A stretch of DNA of 64,000 bases from Pyxidicoccus sp. MSG2 (lineage in GTDB: Bacteria > Myxococcota > Myxococcia > Myxococcales > Myxococcaceae), in NCBI RefSeq assembly GCF_026626705.1, contig NZ_JAPNKC010000001.1, positions 6,280,001 through 6,344,000 on the forward strand, in the 5' to 3' direction. A program made the position numbers and the translations under genes. Positions within the stretch are counted from its first letter, which is position 1; every line of letters begins with the position of its first letter. Positions 8,529 to 17,190 of the stretch are shown here, one piece after another. Under the pieces are notes generated by a model, which was not told the DNA's origin, did no database searches, and was given only the letters and a program-made list of their open reading frames with translations.

Positions 8529-10669
8529 AGCAGTCGCCTCAGCGTCTCCAGCAGGCTCGTCGGGTCGAACGCGCTCTTCACAAGGTAGGCACTGGCGCCG
8601 GCCTGGAGGCCGCGCGCCTTGTCCTCGGGCTTGCCGCGCGCGGTGACGAGCACCACCGGCAGCCGCGAGTAGCGCGGGGAGGCCCGCACGGCCTCGGTGA
8701 GCGCGAAGCCGTCCATGCGAGGCATCTCCACGTCCAGCACCAGCGCGTCCGCGCCGCCCGCCTGGAGCCGCTCCCAGGCCTCCGCACCGTCCGCGCAGGC
8801 CACCACCTCGTAGCCCGCACCCTCGAGGATGCTCTGCTCCAACGCGCGCGTCGTGGGCGAGTCGTCCGCCAGCACCACGCGGCGCTTCGTCCGCTGGGCC
8901 GCCGGGGCGGGGAACAGCGCCGTGGAGGGCCGGCCTCCGGCCGCGCGCACCAGTGACAGGGGGTTGAGCAGGAGCGACAGCCGCCCGTCGGGCAGCACCG
9001 CCGCGGCGGACACGTGGCGGGCCCGCCGCACGCGAGCGCCGAGGGAGCGCACCAGCGCCTCCTGCTCGGAGAGCACCTCGTCCACCACCAGCAGGGCGCG
9101 CGCGGTGCCGGCGGCGAGCAGCACCGCGCCCCGCCGCGCGCGCGGAGGCCCGGGAGGCAGACCCAGCACGTCCGCGAGCGAGGCCAGCGGCACCAGCGCG
9201 TCCCCGGCGGCCCAGGTGGGGCGGCCCTCCACCTCACGCACCTCGCCGGGCGCCACGCGGACCAGCCGCGCCACGCTCTCGCTGGCCAGTGCCAGCGTCT
9301 GCCCGCCCGCGGACACCAGCAGCACGCGCAGCGTGCTCAGCGTGAGGGGCACATCGAGGAGGAAGGCGGTGCCCTGGCCTGGACGCGTCGACACCTCCAC
9401 CGTGCCGCGCAGCGCCTCCACCTGCGTGCGCACCACGTCCAGGCCGACGCCGCGGCCCGACACGCGCGTCACCTCCGACGCGGTGGACAGGCCGGGCAGG
9501 AAGGCGAGCCGCGCGGCCTCCGCGTCGTCCTCCGGCGCGTCGAGCCCCCGGGCCCGCGCCTGCGCGCGCAGCGCGTCCAGGTCCAGGCCCCGTCCGTCGT
9601 CCTCCACCGTCACCTGCACCCGGCTGCCGAGCAGGCGCGCCGAGAGGACGACGCGGCCCTCCTCCGGCTTGCCCGCGGCGCGGCGCGCTTCCGGGGCCTC
9701 CAGCCCGTGCGCCACCGCGTTGCGCACCAGGTGCAGCAGCGGCTCGCGCAGGGCCTGGAGCAGCGAGCGGTCCAGCTCCAGTGCTCCGCCGTGCACCTCC
9801 AGCCGCACCGCGCGGCCCAGGCTGCGCGCCACGTCGCGCGCGGCGCGCTCCAGGCCCTCGCAGCCCTCGAAGAACGACAGGGTGCGCGCGCGGCGGACCT
9901 CGTCGTCCAGGCCGGTGGCCACGCCGCCCAGGGCGCGCCGGTCCGCGGCCAGCTCGCGCGCCACGCGCGACAACTCCGTCTCCGCGCGCCGCAGCGCCGT
10001 CTCACCCGCCGTCCCGCGCACCGCCTCGCGGGCCTGGGCCAGCGACTCGCGCACGGCCTCCAGTGCTTCGGCCCGTCCGTCCAGCCGCAGCGTCGCCACC
10101 CGCAGCTCGCCGCTGCGCGCCAATAGCGCGTCCAGCTTCTGCGCGGACACGCGCACCGGCAGCGTCTCGGCCATGAGGGGGCCGGGGGAGGGAAGCTCCG
10201 GTGGCGGGGGCTCCGGGGGGGCCGTGCCACGAACCGGTGCCGCGGGAGGCGCGGGAGGCGCGTTGGTTTCGCGTCTGGCGGCGCGCTCCAGTTGGGGCAG
10301 CAGTGCGTCCAGCGGGGAGCCGGCGAGGTCCTGCTTCGCGCCCAGCCGCCGGCCCGCGTCGTCCAGCGCGTCCACGGTGGCGAAGCACAGCTCGAACACC
10401 TCCGGGGAGCCGGTGCCCTCGTCGCGCACGCGCTCCAGTACCTCCTCCATGCGGTGGCACGCCGTCTCCACCAGGGTGGCGCTGGCCGCGCGCGCCGCGC
10501 CCTTCACGCTGTGCAGGATGCGCAAGAGCGACGCCACGTGCTCCGCCGCGCGTGACGGTGCCCGCTCGCGCTCCAGGGCGAGCAGCTCGCGGTTGAGCGA
10601 GGCCACGTGTCCCTCGAGCTCCTCGAGGAACGTGGCCAGCAGTGCCTGGGCCAGCCGGTCCCGGTCCAT
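8525..10669 (-). CDS. cheA: Hybrid chemotaxis histidine kinase CheA with C-terminal receiver
   Basis: 714 residues. HPt (P1) domain with His53 in LHSVKGAARAA; a linker where P2 would be, too proline-rich to show a CheY-binding domain; P3 dimerisation; P4 ATPase with LLHLVRNAVAHGLE (N box) and DDGRGLD (G1); P5 CheW-like domain; and a receiver at about 595-714 (VVLADDSPTTRALEQ, phospho-Asp in VLDVEMPRMDG, Lys in YLVKSAF). CheA fused to a receiver is familiar in myxobacteria, for example FrzE. There is no separate cheY in the operon, so this receiver may be the output or a phosphate sink. The ATG overlaps the mcp stop by one base (TGATG). Confidence 0.95.
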   Translation of the reverse strand: MDRDRLAQALLATFLEELEGHVASLNRELLALERERAPSRAAEHVASLLRILHSVKGAARAASATLVETACHRMEEVLERVRDEGTGSPEVFELCFATVDALDDAGRRLGAKQDLAGSPLDALLPQLERAARRETNAPPAPPAAPVRGTAPPEPPPPELPSPGPLMAETLPVRVSAQKLDALLARSGELRVATLRLDGRAEALEAVRESLAQAREAVRGTAGETALRRAETELSRVARELAADRRALGGVATGLDDEVRRARTLSFFEGCEGLERAARDVARSLGRAVRLEVHGGALELDRSLLQALREPLLHLVRNAVAHGLEAPEARRAAGKPEEGRVVLSARLLGSRVQVTVEDDGRGLDLDALRAQARARGLDAPEDDAEAARLAFLPGLSTASEVTRVSGRGVGLDVVRTQVEALRGTVEVSTRPGQGTAFLLDVPLTLSTLRVLLVSAGGQTLALASESVARLVRVAPGEVREVEGRPTWAAGDALVPLASLADVLGLPPGPPRARRGAVLLAAGTARALLVVDEVLSEQEALVRSLGARVRRARHVSAAAVLPDGRLSLLLNPLSLVRAAGGRPSTALFPAPAAQRTKRRVVLADDSPTTRALEQSILEGAGYEVVACADGAEAWERLQAGGADALVLDVEMPRMDGFALTEAVRASPRYSRLPVVLVTARGKPEDKARGLQAGASAYLVKSAFDPTSLLETLRRLL

Positions 10670-12312
10670 CAGCGCCCGTACTCTCCCAGCAGTCCCTTGA
10701 GCTTCTGGCCCATGCCGTTGACGTCCTGCATGGCGCGCTCGGTCTGCCGCGAGGACTGGAGGGCCTGCTGCGTGGCCTGGTTCACGTCATGCATCGCCTG
10801 GCGAATCTGGGCGATGCCCGTGGCCTGCTGGTTGGCGGAGGCGGCAATCTGCGCCGCGGTCAGCGACGCCTGGGTGAGCAGGTCGGACAGCGTCTGGATG
10901 TTGGAGCCCGCCTCGGACACCACGCGGGTGGCGGCGGCCACGCTCTTGGTGCCCTCCTCGGTGGTCATCACCGCGCCGTGGGTGGCCTTCTGGATTTGAC
11001 CCAGAATCTGGCGCACCTGGCCGGTGGCCTTCTTGGACTGGTCCGCCAGCGCCTTCACCTCGGCGGCCACCACCGCGAAGCCGCGGCCCTGCTCGCCGGC
11101 GCGGCTGGCCTCGATGGAGGCGTTGAGGGCCAGCATGTGCGTCTGCTCGGAGATGTCGTTGACGGTGGTGATGATGTCGCCAATGGCCTGCGCCTGCTCG
11201 GCGAGGGCGAGGATGCGCGAGGCGATGGACTCCACCTGCTCGCGCACGACACCCATGGAGGCCACGGCCTCCTCCACCGCGCGCCGGCCGCCGCGGCCCA
11301 CCTCCTCCGCGTGGCGGGCGGAGTCGCTCACCGCGCGGGCGCGGCCCGCGGCCTCCTCGGACGTCTTGGTGATTTCCTCGATGGTGCTCACCGTCTCCGT
11401 CACCGCGCTGCCCTGCTCCTGCGCGCCGGCCACCTGCTCGGTGGTGCTGGCGAGAATCTCCGAGCTGGCCCCGGCGAGCTGGTTGACGAACTCGGCCACC
11501 GTCCGCAGCGTGTGCTCGCGCTGCTCGGACTGCTTCGCGAGCTGGGCCTCCGTCTGCCGGCGGCGGTCGGCCATCTCGTTGAAGGCACGCGCCAGCTCCG
11601 CCGCTTCGTCGCTGCCCCGCACTTCGATGCGGTGGTCCAGCTGGCCCCGGCCGAGCTGCTCGGCGCCGACCATCAGCTTGTGCAGGGGCCCGGTGATGCT
11701 CCTGGTGATGAAGTAGCTGCCCACCGCGACGATGGCCATGCCCAGCAGGGAGCACGCGGCCAGCACCCACATGAGGCGCTGGGCCATGGCCGTGGCTTCC
11801 TCCGAGTGGTCCTCCCAGCGCTGCTGCTCGGCCGCGAGCATCTCGCCACTGATGTCCTTCACCTGGCTCATGAGCCGCTCGCCCTGGCCCACCCGGATGT
11901 ACTTCGAGCCGCCCTCCAGGCCTTGTTCCCGGCGCACGCGGATGCCCTCCGCCAGTCGGTCCATCCGCTCGGTGACGGTGGGCTCCAACTGGTTCAGCCG
12001 CGCCCGCTGCTCGGGGTTGGTGGCCGCGGCGTCGCGGAGTCGCGCCAGGTCGTCCTTCAGCACGGCGCTGGCCCGCTGGTACGGCGCCAGGTACGGGTCC
12101 TCACCGGTGAGGAGGAAGCCGCGCTGGCTGGACTCCGCTTCCGCCAGCAGCGTGCGCACCTCGCTGATGGCGCGGACGTTCTCCTGCGTCTTCAGCAGGT
12201 TCGTGGTGCTCTCCTGGAGCTGGTTGGCGCCCTGGAAGGCCACGCCCGCCAGCACCAGCAGCACCAGCAGGGACAGTCCGAAGCCGAGTGCGATGCGGTT
12301 CCCGATGCTCAT
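10669..12312 (-). CDS. Methyl-accepting chemotaxis protein with CHASE3 sensor
   Basis: 547-residue chemoreceptor, the cognate receptor of this operon. TM1 is residues 8-27; the periplasmic part, about 28-185, resembles CHASE3 (SSQRGFLLTGEDPYLAPYQ); TM2 is about 187-208; HAMP follows (TRSITGPLHKL to ELARAFNEMAD). The signalling hairpin tip reads ALNASIEASRAGEQGRGFAVVAAEVKALA, which binds CheA/CheW. The C-terminus is LLGEYGR, with no NWETF-type CheR tether. Overlapped by four bases with the upstream cheW. The ligand is unknown; CHASE3 domains do not predict one. Confidence 0.93.
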   Translation of the reverse strand: MSIGNRIALGFGLSLLVLLVLAGVAFQGANQLQESTTNLLKTQENVRAISEVRTLLAEAESSQRGFLLTGEDPYLAPYQRASAVLKDDLARLRDAAATNPEQRARLNQLEPTVTERMDRLAEGIRVRREQGLEGGSKYIRVGQGERLMSQVKDISGEMLAAEQQRWEDHSEEATAMAQRLMWVLAACSLLGMAIVAVGSYFITRSITGPLHKLMVGAEQLGRGQLDHRIEVRGSDEAAELARAFNEMADRRRQTEAQLAKQSEQREHTLRTVAEFVNQLAGASSEILASTTEQVAGAQEQGSAVTETVSTIEEITKTSEEAAGRARAVSDSARHAEEVGRGGRRAVEEAVASMGVVREQVESIASRILALAEQAQAIGDIITTVNDISEQTHMLALNASIEASRAGEQGRGFAVVAAEVKALADQSKKATGQVRQILGQIQKATHGAVMTTEEGTKSVAAATRVVSEAGSNIQTLSDLLTQASLTAAQIAASANQQATGIAQIRQAMHDVNQATQQALQSSRQTERAMQDVNGMGQKLKGLLGEYGR

Positions 12313-12908
12313 ACAGCTCCTTCGTCGGACAAATCGAACACGAGGCGACTGTCACCCAGCAGCGCCTCTCCCTCCAGCACGAGCGTGCCGTCCTCTTCCG
12401 CGGCGGACACCAGCGAGGTGTCCACGGTGGACGGTGGGGGCAGCAGCGTGCGCCCCCGCAGCAGGGTGACCTCTTCGACTTCTTCGGTGCGCAGGCCCAG
12501 CTCGGGCCGTCCCTCGCCGATGACGAGCAGCGGGCCGGAGGCCTCCGACGGCGCGCGGCCGAAGAGGGGGGCCAACTCCACGACGGGGAGCACCTCGCCG
12601 TGCAGCAGCGTGAGGCCGCGCAGCGAGGGCGGGGCGCCCGGCAGGGGGACGACCTCGGCGGCGCGCACGACTTCCAGCACGAAGCGCGACTCAAGCGCGT
12701 ACCGCTGGCCGGCGGTGCGGAAGTGGACGGCCTCGCGCAGCGTGCCGGGCTCCACCTCGGTGCCAGGCTCGCGCGCCAGGGCGCGGGCGCGGGCGTCCAG
12801 GACGGCCAGGGCCTCGGCGGGCGCGAGGACGTCCTCCTCCTGCGCGGCGGCCGCCAGCCGGGCGAGTCGGGCGCGTGCCGCGTCCCAGTCGATTCCGGAG
12901 CCCGGCAT
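12309..12908 (-). CDS. cheW: CheW-like coupling protein (second of two)
   Basis: 199 residues. About 55 N-terminal residues are Ala/Arg-rich helix (ARARLARLAAAAQEEDVL), then a CheW fold from about 58: VHFRTAGQRYALESRFVLEVV, LRGLTLLHGEVLPVVELAPLFG. CheW bridges receptor and kinase. It is longer than a minimal CheW, and the extension may be specific to this complex. Its start overlaps the cheR stop by one base (TGATG) and its stop overlaps the mcp start by four. Confidence 0.9.
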   Translation of the reverse strand: MPGSGIDWDAARARLARLAAAAQEEDVLAPAEALAVLDARARALAREPGTEVEPGTLREAVHFRTAGQRYALESRFVLEVVRAAEVVPLPGAPPSLRGLTLLHGEVLPVVELAPLFGRAPSEASGPLLVIGEGRPELGLRTEEVEEVTLLRGRTLLPPPSTVDTSLVSAAEEDGTLVLEGEALLGDSRLVFDLSDEGAV

Positions 12909-14557
12909 CAGGTCTTCTCCTCACCGGCAGCCAGGGCTGCCTCCAGTCGTGTCCGCTCGCCGTGAGCGACGTCCGCCAGCCCCCGCGCGCGCTCACCATC
13001 CGCGAGGGGGACGGGGGCGTCCGGGGGAAGCACGGCGCACAGTGACTCCGCCTCGCGCCAGGCCTTGAGGGCTCCGGCCGTGTCGCCGCGCCGTCGCAGC
13101 ACGCGGCCCAGCACGAGCCACGCCACCACCAGCGAGGGCTCCAGGTACAGCGCCTGCCGGGCGGAGCGCTCGGCGGCGTCGAGCCGACCCTGGCCGAGCA
13201 GCAACAGCGACTCCAGGTAGCGCAGCCCGGCGACGAGCGGGTGGCGCGCGGCGGCTTCGGTGCAGGCCTCCACGGCGGCGTGGGCGTCCAGGTTGGCGAG
13301 GGCGCGCACCGCCTCCATGGCGATGGCCGGGTCCTCGTCGAGCGCGCCGAGCCGCCGGGCCGCTTCGCGCCAGTCGCCGCGAGCCAGGGCCCGGCGCGCC
13401 GTTGCGAGCGACTCCGCGTCCGGCGCGCGGGCCGCGCTTCGTGACGGAGGTGGAACGGTCGCGGAGGCGGAGCGCCCGGACGCCACGCCCGCCTCCGTCA
13501 GCGGTTCGGAGCCGGTGCCCGGGGCAGCCCGTGCGCCCGGGACCTGGTGCGCTCCGCTCGCGGCGCTGGAATACGGCTCACCCGGGACGCGGGGCGCTCC
13601 GCTCGCGGCGCCGGAGGCCGGCTCACGGGACATCGGGCCGAAGGGCGTCCGCGCACCCGGTACTCCGGGGGGCGCCTCGTCCGGACGCGCAGGTCCGGGC
13701 CCGTGCGCGTGCGTCGCGGACGCGGTGGCGCCGTGCGGGGGCCGGCGGTAGATGACGCCCCACTCGGTGAGGATGGACTCCAGCGGGGCCAGGTCTCCGA
13801 GCGGCGGGTCCGACGGGCCGGTGAAGAGGTAGCCCCCTTCCGCGAGCGCATCATGGAGCCTGCGTGCCACGGCCTCGATGGTGGCGCGGTTGAAGTAGAT
13901 GAGGACGTTGCGGCAGAAGATGACATCCAGCTTCCAGATGCCGCTGTCGGGCGAGGGCCACGTGTCGAGCGCGAGGTTGAGATAGCTGAAGCGCACGCGC
14001 TGCTGCACGTCCGGGGACAGGACATACCGGCGGCCCTCGATGCGCAGGTACGGCCGCATGCGGTCCGCCCACGGGCCGCGCAGGGACCACTCGCCATAGG
14101 TCGCCTGCCGGGCGCGGGCGAGCGCGCCGCGCGACACGTCGGTGGCGTACACGGCCATGTGCTCGCCCCAGCCCTCGGTCTGGAGCAGCACGGCCAGCGA
14201 GTAGGGCTCCTCGCCGGAGGCGCACGCCGCACTCCACAGGCGCACGGTGTACTCGGGCCCGAGCCGCTCGCGCAGCTCGGGCAGCACGACGCGGCGCAGG
14301 TGCTCGAAGTGCTCGGGGGTGCGGAAGAAGTACGTCTCGCCGACGGTGAGCTCGATGAGCAGGTCATCGAGCGCGGCCGGGTCCTCGGCGAGGCGGGCGC
14401 GGTAGGCGTCGAAGTCGTCGAGGCCGGCGCGGGCCATGGCGCGGGAGATGGCCTCCTCGGCGGCGGCGGGGCAGCTCGGCGCGACGAGCCCCGCGCGCTC
14501 CTCCACCAGCGCGAGCACGGCCGAGAAGCCCGGGTGGCTCCAGACGCCCCAGCTCAC
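12908..14557 (-). CDS. cheR: CheR receptor methyltransferase with C-terminal TPR region
   Basis: 549 residues. Residues 1 to about 270 are the CheR methyltransferase, which uses S-adenosylmethionine to methylate receptor glutamates: ELTVGETYFFRTPEHFEHLR, LWSAACASGEEPYSLAVLL (SAM site), LDVIFCRNVLIYF. A disordered Pro/Ala/Gly-rich linker (about 275-375) leads to a C-terminal helical-repeat segment resembling TPRs (ALYLEPSLVVAWLVLGRVLRR). CheR-TPR fusions are common in delta-proteobacterial and myxobacterial clusters. The start is a GTG overlapping the upstream cheW stop (GTGA). Confidence 0.93.
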   Translation of the reverse strand: MSWGVWSHPGFSAVLALVEERAGLVAPSCPAAAEEAISRAMARAGLDDFDAYRARLAEDPAALDDLLIELTVGETYFFRTPEHFEHLRRVVLPELRERLGPEYTVRLWSAACASGEEPYSLAVLLQTEGWGEHMAVYATDVSRGALARARQATYGEWSLRGPWADRMRPYLRIEGRRYVLSPDVQQRVRFSYLNLALDTWPSPDSGIWKLDVIFCRNVLIYFNRATIEAVARRLHDALAEGGYLFTGPSDPPLGDLAPLESILTEWGVIYRRPPHGATASATHAHGPGPARPDEAPPGVPGARTPFGPMSREPASGAASGAPRVPGEPYSSAASGAHQVPGARAAPGTGSEPLTEAGVASGRSASATVPPPSRSAARAPDAESLATARRALARGDWREAARRLGALDEDPAIAMEAVRALANLDAHAAVEACTEAAARHPLVAGLRYLESLLLLGQGRLDAAERSARQALYLEPSLVVAWLVLGRVLRRRGDTAGALKAWREAESLCAVLPPDAPVPLADGERARGLADVAHGERTRLEAALAAGEEKT

Positions 14558-15039
14558 GGAGTCTCCGGCGGCGAGGCCAGCGCGGCGTCCAGCTCCAGGC
14601 CTTCCGCCTCGGAGAGGAAGGAGCGCAGGTCATGGACGAGCACGAGCCCGTCCGCCAGCTTCGCGGCGCCGGCCACGTAGCCCACGCCGGGCAGCTCGCG
14701 GGGCGTGGCGTCCCACTCACCGGGGGCGAGCACGCGCAGGCCCTCGGCGCGGTCCACGCGCAGCACGACGTGGCGCGTCCCGGCGCGGGCGACGATGAAG
14801 TGGTCCAGGGGGGACAGCGCGCGGGGCGGGTGGCGGAAGCGGCGGCGGAGGTCGAGGACGGGGAGCAGGTCGCCGCGCAGGTTGAGGAGGCCCTCCACCA
14901 CCGCGGGCGCGCGTGGCAGGGGCGTCAGGCGCGCGGCACGCACCAGCTCCCTGACATCTTCTGCGGGCAGGCCGTAGCGCTGGCCGTCCAGGGTGAACAG
15001 CAGCACCTCGCGCGGTGCGGGCTCCATGACGTGGGACAT
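14554..15039 (-). CDS. cheW: CheW-like coupling protein (first gene of the operon)
   Basis: 161 residues: EVLLFTLDGQRYGLPAEDVRELVRAARLTPLP, then VEGLLNLRGDLLPVLDLRRRF, the canonical CheW fold. I use the ATG at 15039. An in-frame GTG at 15096 and an ATG four codons downstream are alternatives, and none has a clear ribosome site. As the promoter-proximal gene of a seven-gene run it sets the operon order cheW-cheR-cheW-mcp-cheA-cheB-kinase. Two different CheW proteins in one operon may couple separate receptors, or one may be a scaffold. Confidence 0.9.
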   Translation of the reverse strand: MSHVMEPAPREVLLFTLDGQRYGLPAEDVRELVRAARLTPLPRAPAVVEGLLNLRGDLLPVLDLRRRFRHPPRALSPLDHFIVARAGTRHVVLRVDRAEGLRVLAPGEWDATPRELPGVGYVAGAAKLADGLVLVHDLRSFLSEAEGLELDAALASPPETP

Positions 15040-15163
15040 AGACACGGACGTGCGGGCTGTCGAACACTCATGTGCCCCCGTGCGCCGGGTGTCCACCAGT
15101 GCCCAGTCACCACGGGGTGTCCTCGCCGGGCTGGGACGGGCGGTGTGGCCCGGCTCCCGCCGC

Positions 15164-16996
15164 TCAGTGCAGCGGAGCCCGGGGCGGCTCGGAAGCGGGA
15201 GCCGGGCCCTCCGCCTCCTCCCCTGGCCCCGTCACGGGCAGGCGCACGGTGAACGTGGACCCCTGCCCCGGGAGGCTCTCCACGGCGATGCTCCCACCGA
15301 GCGCCTCCACGAGCTGGCGGGTGATGAACAGCCCCAGCCCCAGTCCGCCGTAGTGCCGGCTCGACACCGCCCGCTCGAAGCGGTCGAAGATGCGCTCCGC
15401 GTCCTCCCGCGCAATCCCAATCCCCCGGTCCCGCACCTCCAGGAAGGCCGCGCTCCCGTCACCGCGCACGCGCACGTCCACCGGCGTGCCCTGTCCGTAC
15501 TTGAGCGCGTTGGAGACCAGGTTCGTCAGCACCTGCTCCAGCCGCAGCCGGTCCCACCGGCCGCGCACGGGCTCGGGCGCGTCCACCGTCAGCAGCACGC
15601 CCACCGACTGCGCGTCCGTCTCGAAGCGCCGCACCAGCTCGCGCACCACGTCGCCCAGCTCCAGTGGCTCCAGCCGCAGCTCCATCCGTCCGTGCATCAA
15701 CCGCGACACGTCCAGCAGGCTGTCCACCAGCTGCGACAGCCGCGTCGTCTGCCGCTCGCAGGACTCCACCCCGCGCGCCACCCGCTCCACGTCCAGCGGC
15801 CCGGGCTGGCGCAGCTGCCGGTACAGCAGCTGGAGCTGGAGCTTGAGGGACGTGAGCGGCGTGCGCAGCTCGTGCGCGGCGACGCCGAGGAACTCGTCGC
15901 GCACGCGCACCGCCGTCCGCGCCTCGCTCGCCAGCCGCTGCTGCTCCGTGCTGGCGGCCTCGGCCGCGGCCCGGGCGTTGACCTGCGCGCGCGTCATCAG
16001 GAACAGGAGCAGCGTCACCAGCAGGCCGCTGAGCACCACCGTGCTCAGTTGCATCTGGCTGTTCCTCTCGATGAAGGACTCGCGCGCGGTGAACACCAGC
16101 GTCCACCGCCGGCCGGCCACGGCAATCGCCACCTCGCGGCGCAGGCCCAGCCGCGGCCCCTCCTCCCACAAGCCATTGCGGCGCGACGTGAAGAACAGGG
16201 TCTCCGGGCTTGCATCCGCGCCGTCATGAACCGCCAGGTCCACGGTGTCCTGGAAGCCCGGGAAGCGCAGGCCCTCCATCAGGTCCCCCATGCGGAACGG
16301 CGCGAAGACGAAGCCCCGCAGGGAGGCCCGGCGGTCTTCGGGCGGGGTGGGCGGCGTGCCGTTGTAGACGGGCACGTAGATGAGGAAGCCCGCCTGGGGG
16401 GGCCAGGTGTCCGCCTCGTCCTCCTGTTCCAGCCGGACCGTCCCGCTGGCGGCTGGCAGCGCTGTCTCCAGCGCACGCCGCATGGCTTCCTGGCGGGTGG
16501 GTTCGGAGAACATGTCGAAGCCGATGGCGCGCCGGTTGTGCGCATCGAGCGGCTCCATGAAGACGATGGCGGTGTACTCCGCGCGCTCGCCCTCCGGCCA
16601 CAGGTGGTAATCCGGGAAGCCCTCCGCGCGCACCTCGGCCTCGTGCGCCTTCAGCCTCCCGGGCTTCAGCCACTGCGAGAAGCCGATGCCCTGGACGCCG
16701 GGGTAGCGCCGGTTCAGCTCCAGGCTCTCCACATACGCGTGGAACTCGTCGCGCTCCACCTTCTGGCTGCTGCTGAACAGCCCGCGCGTGCCGAGCAGCA
16801 TGGCCTGGTACATGTCGATGCGCTGCTGGAAGCCCAGCGTGCCCTCGCGGACGGACTCGTCGAAGCGCCGGTCGCGTCGCTCGTCGATGCCGCGTTGCAC
16901 ATACAGCGCAGCCACCCCTGTCACGGCCAGGCCGACCAGCAGCGCGCAGTACGCGGAGGCGTGACGGCGCAGGTGGGAAGACAGGAGGGCAGGCAC
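15164..16996 (-). CDS. Membrane sensor histidine kinase with CHASE1 domain
   Basis: About 610 residues. TM1 (about 15-35, YCALLVGLAVTGVAALYV), a large periplasmic CHASE1 domain (about 36-285: YQAMLLGTRGLFSSSQ, YPGVQGIGFSQWL, GFDMFSEPTRQEAM), TM2 (about 300-322), then HisKA (VAAHELRTPLTSLK, His375) and HATPase (LVSNALKYG, RDRGIGIA, GGLGLGLFI). CHASE1 binds small molecules in plant and bacterial sensors, but the ligand here is unknown. The start is uncertain: the frame stays open to 17161, overlapping the divergent crtI promoter region. The GTG at 16996, just before TM1, is my choice. No response regulator is adjacent. Confidence 0.85.
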   Translation of the reverse strand: MPALLSSHLRRHASAYCALLVGLAVTGVAALYVQRGIDERRDRRFDESVREGTLGFQQRIDMYQAMLLGTRGLFSSSQKVERDEFHAYVESLELNRRYPGVQGIGFSQWLKPGRLKAHEAEVRAEGFPDYHLWPEGERAEYTAIVFMEPLDAHNRRAIGFDMFSEPTRQEAMRRALETALPAASGTVRLEQEDEADTWPPQAGFLIYVPVYNGTPPTPPEDRRASLRGFVFAPFRMGDLMEGLRFPGFQDTVDLAVHDGADASPETLFFTSRRNGLWEEGPRLGLRREVAIAVAGRRWTLVFTARESFIERNSQMQLSTVVLSGLLVTLLLFLMTRAQVNARAAAEAASTEQQRLASEARTAVRVRDEFLGVAAHELRTPLTSLKLQLQLLYRQLRQPGPLDVERVARGVESCERQTTRLSQLVDSLLDVSRLMHGRMELRLEPLELGDVVRELVRRFETDAQSVGVLLTVDAPEPVRGRWDRLRLEQVLTNLVSNALKYGQGTPVDVRVRGDGSAAFLEVRDRGIGIAREDAERIFDRFERAVSSRHYGGLGLGLFITRQLVEALGGSIAVESLPGQGSTFTVRLPVTGPGEEAEGPAPASEPPRAPLH

Positions 16997-17190
16997 GGTG
17001 TCGCGAAGAACACGAAGCGCGGGCCCCTGGATAGGGTCCACCAGGGCGATACACAGGATGCCAGGTCCAGGCGAGCCCCTTTCCCCTACGGGCCAGTGCG
17101 CATGTCCGGCAGGTGAAAGGGGCGCGGGGCGTCCGTCCGCCCGTGCACCGACGGGGTGCAACCTCCCGGGCGTTCAGGCATGAATGCGTC

